DNA from: Perilla frutescens | Lineage: Eukaryota > Streptophyta > Magnoliopsida > Lamiales > Lamiaceae | Direction: 5' to 3' | DNA length: 64,000 bases | Assembly: GCA_026008535.1 (NCBI GenBank) | Contig: BRKX01000010.1 | Coordinates: forward strand, 4,353,001 to 4,417,000 | Shown: positions 58,179 through 64,000 of the stretch, piece by piece | How the letters are laid out: every line of letters starts with the position of its first letter | How positions within the stretch are numbered: the first letter of the stretch is position 1 | Position numbers and translations under genes: made by a program | Notes under the pieces: generated by a model | Databases searched by the model: none | What the model was told of the DNA's origin: nothing | Seen by the model: the letters and a program-made list of their open reading frames with translations, nothing else

Positions 58179-59134
58179 TCAATCCTGCTCTGGTTTCGGT
58201 CTCGAATGAGGCAGCGCGTTTCTGACTATTGACTGTATAGCCATTTGCCTCACCATGTCTTCCAAGGTCGGTCCTCCGGATACGGACAAATTACGTAGTG
58301 AACCTGCATGTACCTGTGGTTCCGAGTATCTTTGCCTGTGATTATAATTCTGGGCATATGGATCATTTCTCTGTCTGTTTCCCCCATCAACTACATTCAC
58401 GGTCTCATTTTCTTCTTGCACTTGGGGGCATTGGTTTGAATAATGCCTCATCATGCTGCATACTCCACATATCCGCAAGGTATTTGCTGATAGTTGCGTC
58501 ATCATTTTCTTCATCTTAGTGAATAGTTGATTGATTTTTGCCTCAGATCAGGAGTGTATGTTGATTTTCCCACTGCAGCTGCTTGCGGTCTGTCGTAGAC
58601 ATCTTCCCTGGTTTCTTCAGCCATCTTCCCGATTAGTTGAATAGCTTTGTCTGCTCTTTTATTGAGTATGAATCCCCCACATGCTGTATTGAGTAGGTTT
58701 TGATCCTCCACTCTTAAGCCCGAGATGAAGTATCGGACTAAATCGTGTGTCGGTATCTGATGACATGGGCATTTCGCGAGCATCTGCTTGAAACGCCCCC
58801 AATAGTCATAGAAGCTTTCATTCGTCCCAGCTTTGGCTATCGAGATCTTTTTCTGTATGGCTTGAACTCGCGTGGTAGGAAAATACTTCTCCAGGAATCG
58901 TTGCTGTAACTGATTCCAAGTTGTTACGCTTCCTGCTGGAATGGTGTATAGCCATTCACGAGCCCCATCCTGTAAGGTGAAGGGAAAAAATAGTAAGCGT
59001 ATGTATTCAAACATATTCCTTGTGTTGTTTCGCTGAGTACCGCAGGCCATTTCAAAATCTTGAAGATGCCTCCGTGGGTCTTCCCTAGGATGGTCATGAA
59101 ATTTGGGCAAAATTGAGATAAAGTTCGATTTCAA
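58179..59134 (-). pseudogene. Gypsy Gag (Retrotrans_gag), broken
   Basis: The 59134-58511 part has the Gag core: SILPKFHDHPREDPRRHLQD, GAREWLYTIPAGSVTTWNQL, RFLEKYFPTTR, YWGRFKQMLAKCPCHQIP and DLVRYFISGL. A frameshift near 58511 leads into the part with the CX2CX4HX4C knuckle (58514-58179). An N-terminal region at 59488-59192 (basic RRRRAQANRS, then Ser/Thr/Glu-rich) is separated by two in-frame stops. Confidence 0.88.
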
Positions 59135-59696
59135 TTCCTAATTCTCAGCTGGATGCGGCCATGTGATTCCTGATGGGCGCACGTTCATGGTTTATGGAAA
59201 GATGAGTTGCCTTAGTGTAGGTTGTGGTAGCGGTGGTGGAGGTGGTGGTATTCTTTCTGCCATTTTTTCACCTTCAGATTCAGAAAAGAGTGGGCTGTAT
59301 TTTTCTTCGTGTGTACTGCTGGTGTTGCTCACTCCCTCAGATGTTTGGCTTCCCTCTGAGGTCTCAGATGGTGTGTTTGGGTTTATAGTCGTTTCCAGGC
59401 TTCTATTTGCTTGTGCTCTCCTTCTCCGTGTAGTTTTCTCTATCTCTGGATCGTAGACTAGTTCTCCCACGCGGTTAGTGCGTACCATAAATAAGGCTAA
59501 ACGAGGAAGAACATGATAGAAAAAGTGTGCTTACACTCTCCAGCAACGGTGCCAAATTTTGACACACCATCGTTTAGCGTGCAAAATTACACCTATGGGC
59601 AGAGCCCGACAGATGCTTGAATGTGCCTTCAATAGCTAGTATAGTGCCTGAGGCGGATATCATCCCACGAAGAGTTATAACTCTTCTATCCTAAAT

Positions 59697-61861
59697 TTAG
59701 GGGTGTAAACGAGCCGAGCCGAGCCCAGTACTGCCGAGCTCGAGCTCGGCTCGTTTAAGTATCCGTGAGCTCGAGCTCGAGTTCGACTCGGGCTCGAGCT
59801 CGGCTCGACAGGAAAAACTCGAGCTCGAGCTCGGCTCGAGCTCGACTCGGGTTCGGCTCATTTATTTAAAATTCGAGCCCGAACCCGAGCTCGAATCGGG
59901 TTCGGCTCGATTATTTAAAATTCGAACCCGAACTCGAGCTCGAGCTCGGCTCGTTTATTTATTTGTTAATATTGATATTTTTTCATTTCTCTAATTTTTT
60001 ATATATTTTTAAATTTATACTATATGTTTATTAGTTATATAATATATATAATATATATTATGTGTATGTATTAGTTATCGAGTGTGTGTCGTAAGATTCA
60101 CAAATCATGAATCACAACTTATAAGTTATTCCTATTACAATATATTAAGATAATTTATAAATTAATACCTCTATATTATTTAAGAGACTATTAATTCTTA
60201 ACTTTTTTAATTATTATTCTTAGTTTAGCTTATTTAATGTTACTCTTAATTTTTTTTTTATTATTATGTGCATATTAACTAATATAAATTATAGTTATAT
60301 AAATTATGTACTATAATGTAAATAGTATATATAACTTCTAAAAATTTAAGATTAATTATATAACGGTGCTAATTAACTGATAAGAAATAAGAATATTGTT
60401 ACTCTTGAACTTTATTTCTTAATTTTGATAAGAAATTTTTGAGAAATTATTATGTTTCCAATATCATTTATTTCATTTCATTCTTATTTAATGAATTGAG
60501 ACTGATTATTTTATCAATATTAGTATTAATTTTTGTGAATTTTCTTTTTTTCTTTTATTGCTATGTACAATTTAACTAATATTGATTATATACTAGAATA
60601 CTAATTGATGGACGACAATATATATGACTGATAGTTTAAGATTAACCATATAAAATTGGTGCTAAGAATATTGTTACTCTTGAACATTTAATTAATTTTA
60701 ATTTTTTTAATTTTTCTTTTCCATTATTATTTTGTTACTTTTGATAATATTAGTTTAATATCATTGATTACATTTCATGTTTTAATATTTAATGATGAGT
60801 ATTATTTTGTCAAATTGTTAATATTAATCATATTTTTTTATTTTTTTTCCTTTATTACTTTAAATGCATTATAAATTTATAATTTATAACTTATATTCTT
60901 GTAAGTTATAACTAATAATCTAAGATAGACTATAATCTATATATTATGTACTATATATTGTTGATTCTCCCTTTTCTTTATTTTTTTTTATTACTCATCT
61001 ACTCTTGTGTTAAACACCATATTTATTAATTTTGATAATATTAAATTAATATTATTGATTTCATTTCATATTTATTAATTAATGAATTGAGAAATATTAT
61101 TTTGTAAATATCAATCTTAATTTCTCTTATTACTCAGTATTTATTATTGAGTGTTCAATTTCTTAAGTTTGACAATATTAATATAATATCATTTCATATT
61201 TCATATTATTATTTATCATACTAATATACTATGTAGAATTGTAAATAAGATAACTATATTATATATATATATATATATAGTTCATTAGTTTGTATGTTTG
61301 TGTATATAATCGTTACTCTTGATCATTGAGTTCCTAACTTTAATAATATTAGTTCAATAGTTAATACCATTAATTTCGTTTAATTTTTAATGAGAAGTAT
61401 TAATTTGATAAAAATTACAATATAAATAAATAATATTTTAATAATTACAAAAATAGTATGTGTCTCGAGTTCTAAATCGAATAGCTCGCGAGTCCGGCTC
61501 GAGCTCAGCTCATTTAGATACTCGTGAGTCAGGCTCGTGAGACAGCTCGCGAGCCCGGCTCGAGCTCGGCTTGTTTAAGTACTCGCGAGCCAAGCTCGTG
61601 AGACAGCTCGCGAGCCAGGCTCGAGTTCGGCTCGTTTAACTACTCGTGAGCCGGCTCGCGAGACAGTTTGTGAGACAGCTCGTTAAAAAGCTCGAGAACC
61701 TCACGAGCCGAGTTAGCTCGCGAGCTCGGCTCGAGAAAATGGCGAGCTCGTTTAGCAGGCTCGAGCTTAGCTCGTTTAAGAAACGAGCCAGTCTCGAGCG
61801 AGCTTTTTTCAAGCCGATACCCGAGTATCTCGCGAGTAGTTTGGCTCATTTACAGCCCTAA
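59697..61861. mobile_element. GAGCTCG-array inverted-repeat element, 2,165 bp, nested in the gypsy LTR
   Basis: The left terminus is TTAGGGGTGTAAACGAGCC; read inward from the right it is TTAGGGCTGTAAATGAGCC. Each terminus leads into an array of short GAGCTCG/GGCTCG words (left about 59710-59955, right about 61470-61850) around an AT-rich core of about 1.5 kb with no open frame. The arrays on the two arms are related but not identical, so the arms could fold back. The host LTR without the element is present at 53817-53830 (CTATCCTAATGCG), and TCCTAA occurs on both sides here (59689-59694 and 61862-61867), suggesting a target duplication of 6-8 bp. No transposase. Confidence 0.8.
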
Positions 61862-63299
61862 TCCTAATGTGTATCCTTTTGGAACTTGAGAGAATTACTG
61901 TCACTAATTCATTCCTGCAACTTAATATAAAACAAAACTAAACGTAAATTGGATCAAACAATAATTAAGGTATGTTCAAGTTAGACATGAATTCAGACTT
62001 AGGCAATCGTATGCAATCCTGGGCACAAACATATAAGTACCTCGATAAGACCGTTTGGTTATGGGGAGTTGATACGGTCGCCTTACACCCCTCAATTTCT
62101 TCTTACTGTGTACGCTAAGAGCGATTTGGTCGGTGACTCTTAGTCTCTAACTATCTAAGACCCAACGAAGAGAGTCATGCAGAGGGTTTGTAAGGATAAC
62201 AACATTCAATCTGAGGAACCCAACGCTGGCATATGGGACCCCTTTATCATTGTGCCCATATCCACCTATACTCTAATCTCCAGGCTTCATCGACTCTGGG
62301 TTCGTCACCTGCTTTATCAATTAGTGGCTCATCAGGGTTCGGTCGCCCTTACTTCCACCCTGACTTACAATAACAATGGTTGGACTACGAGTGATCAGCC
62401 ACATAGCTTCGCCATTGCCATGTCATTGTTCTTCCCAGATTGTAGTTGGGAATCAACTCGAGATAAATTAAACCCGATTATCCTTATGTATACTTATTAC
62501 CATCAGCCCTTATCACATTTAACTTGAACGCTAATTACTTAGTCGGAAAACATATTCACAAACAAAGTAAGAATAAATAAATAACTCATAATGAAAGGAA
62601 AATAAATAGATTAAAAGCTGGAGATAGGGCAAAACAAATACGAGCATCAACTGAGAGCAAATCGCCAACAACTTATGCTGAGTATCCAGAGCTAAAATAC
62701 TAAATGCAAGTACGAAAATAACTGGAAATGAAATTGTATTTGCGCGTCTTTGAAATAAACTTCTAGGAAGTATTTATAGGAGAATTAAATTGCCACAAGC
62801 GGCCCAACCCAGCCCACGCAAGGGCACGATCAGGTTGATTCGTTCTACTTCTCCACCATGGCATGCCTGCGGAATTCTCAGCCTCTCCTTCTCTCTCCTT
62901 ATCTTCTTATTTCTTCCTTCTTTCTTTCTCTTTCTTCTCTTTTCTCCACAACCGACGACTCCCCCTCATTCTGGAACAACTGCTGATGTGGATCTAAGTT
63001 GTTAGAGTGAGTGGTGGCTGAACTTTCGCACTGAGTTTGCAACAGACTCTCAAAGCTTCAACTCCCTCATTTATGTCTTCAATGCAGATGGCGTCTTACT
63101 TATGCCCAAAATGGATCCTTTTATGTTCCTTCCTCCCTGTTTCACTTTTACTCTCTATTGGACTCTTGACTCAATAAAAAAGGACTAAAAACAATTAAAA
63201 AGACATGGAAAAAAATGTATAACTTGAGTCTGTATCAATTGGCTAAGTAATGGCTATCTCTGCAAAGCTTCAATGGCTACAAAAATCAACTACCATTGA

Positions 63300-64000
63300 T
63301 AAACCAGCAGCATCAACGATCAATGGAGTTCAACGGTCACGAGATCACTTCTCTATATAAGAAGAGTGAATCTCATTTTCAAATAACTTTTGCTATTCAA
63401 ATTCTTGCTATATTGCATATACATACAACTGAGCTTTCTTTCTTCCTCCCATATAGAGGCCATATTTCTGCATAGGCCCAAAAACTAGGCCCACGCCTAT
63501 TTTGAAGGATTAAAAAACCAAATAAGATCGATGTCTCACGGTCAAAGTGTCTCGAGGTCCATGTCTCGAAGTCTATCCCTCGAGGTCCATGCCTCAAACC
63601 CTCGAACTCCAGAGGTCTAGAAGCGAGAGTCCACGATCGAACAGACTCAAGGAGAAGACCAGGTCAAAGTATCCGTTGAAGATGGCCATGACCCCGTCAA
63701 AAACCATAAAAGAGATAAGAGAGAATCCCTAAAATATCGGGATTCAGTTAGTATCTCACCAGTATATATATATATATATGCTTCATAAACGATAAAGGCG
63801 GAGGATTCACACTGTATATGCAACACTCACAACTTCAATCAAGTCATCGACATTCGTCATACAGCTCCGCAAGCAAGCCATACACAAGGCTTCGTAACAG
63901 CGAAGCTCGACCCCTCTCTTTTACGAAATTGCTCTTATAATTCTATCATTTATTCACTTTTATCTTAAGTTAATATGATTCTGACTTGAGCGTCGGAGTC
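63300..64000 (+). mobile_element. LTR fragment reaching the window edge
   Basis: A TATA-like CTCTATATAAGAAGAG lies at about 63352-63367, followed by leader-like sequence. The end of the window reads ATTCTGACTTGAGCGTCGGAGTC, a word common near the 3' end of plant LTRs. It continues beyond the window. Its left end may lie just after the neighbouring LTR end at 63237. Confidence 0.55.
63549..63590. repeat. 14-bp tandem repeat in the LTR
   Basis: Three adjacent 14-bp units: GTCTCGAGGTCCAT, GTCTCGAAGTCTAT, CCCTCGAGGTCCAT, with a fourth partial unit (GCCTCAAACCCTCG). Confidence 0.8.

Larger units (their letters stand above)
56491..63237 (-). mobile_element. Gag-protease Ty3/gypsy element (Athila/Tat-like), no polymerase, degenerate
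   Basis: Read from high to low coordinates. The LTR spans 63237-59560 (ends TGATACAGAC and GGTGTGTCA; TATA-like CTCCTATAAATAC near 62775), about 1.5 kb once the nested element at 59697-61861 is removed. The primer-binding region follows at 59559-59535 (AAATTTGGCACCGTTGCTGG, as in Athila/Tat). Gag follows, with a zinc knuckle CGVCSMMRHYSNQC in 58514-58179. A protease has DLGASINVMP (57643-57194). The acidic frame comes last. No reverse transcriptase, RNase H or integrase is found. Disabling changes include stops at about 59190 and 59135, frameshifts near 58511 and 57800, a TGA just before the protease block, and a frameshift near 57300. Confidence 0.88.

Noticed and set aside
59701..61860. GAGCTCG arrays considered as a CRISPR-like or regulatory array
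   Set aside because: Units are irregular, overlap and lack spacers; they belong to the arms of an inverted-repeat element in a plant genome.
62177..62527. 116-codon frame on the + strand
   Set aside because: Lies antisense within the gypsy LTR; no known domain.

Overview
This window is nuclear DNA from a flowering plant, most likely a eudicot. It has multi-exon genes with GT-AG introns, a plastid-type bifunctional PUR6, an intronless PLS-class PPR gene and a dense mix of Helitrons, Copia and Ty3/gypsy retroelements and MITEs. An asterid such as a Lamiales species is possible, but that is only an impression. There is no bacterial, organellar or CRISPR-like content.

Layout. 1-7716 (+): the 3' part (16 exons, 641 residues) of a callose synthase of the CALS9/CALS10 type. 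7.7-12.1 kb: decayed transposons, mainly a fossil autonomous Helitron (- strand) with a recognisable HUH Rep motif and PIF1 helicase pieces. 12174-14972 (-): a six-exon IST1-like ESCRT gene. 16368-18233 (+): a single-exon E+ class PPR gene. 18.9-22.4 kb: a Helitron-like end, a 183-bp MITE and a truncated Copia element (-). 22.4-26.0 kb: intergenic, with the source copy of a local duplication and an isolated Rab GTPase exon. 26073-28955 (+): a complete eight-exon SIN2/DAR GTPase 1 gene (circularly permuted GTPase). 29-34 kb: AT-rich intergenic DNA with a Stowaway MITE, a second copy of the 183-bp MITE family and the second copy of the 24.9-25.4 kb segment. 34206-34715 (-): a two-exon gene for a small, probably plastid protein. 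34958-35803 (+): a deletion-riddled duplicate of the PPR gene. 36-43 kb: a tandem duplication, two non-autonomous Helitrons and a Mutator-type MITE. 43763-49408 (-): a complete sixteen-exon PUR6 (AIR carboxylase, purine synthesis), including one GC-AG intron. 49.5-64 kb: a transposon block with a Tourist MITE, another small MITE, a solo LTR with a perfect target duplication, Copia and gypsy LTR pieces, and a gag-protease-only Athila/Tat-like element (-) whose LTR is split by a GAGCTCG-rich inverted-repeat element.

The six host genes are functionally unrelated: cell plate and plasmodesmal callose, endosomal sorting, organelle RNA processing, mitochondrial ribosome GTPase, a putative plastid protein, and purine synthesis. 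They sit as independent transcription units; nothing suggests an operon or a dedicated gene cluster. All exon borders are my own reading from splice signals, reading-frame continuity and family resemblance, and were not aligned to transcripts.

I did not find a clearly new biological system. The points most worth a second look are the gag-protease element carrying a roughly 250-residue acidic/lysine-rich domain where polymerase genes should be, the GAGCTCG inverted-repeat element with an internal empty-site comparison, the local PPR and intergenic duplications, the stranded Rab exon, and the adjacent Helitron and Mutator MITE with resolved ends.
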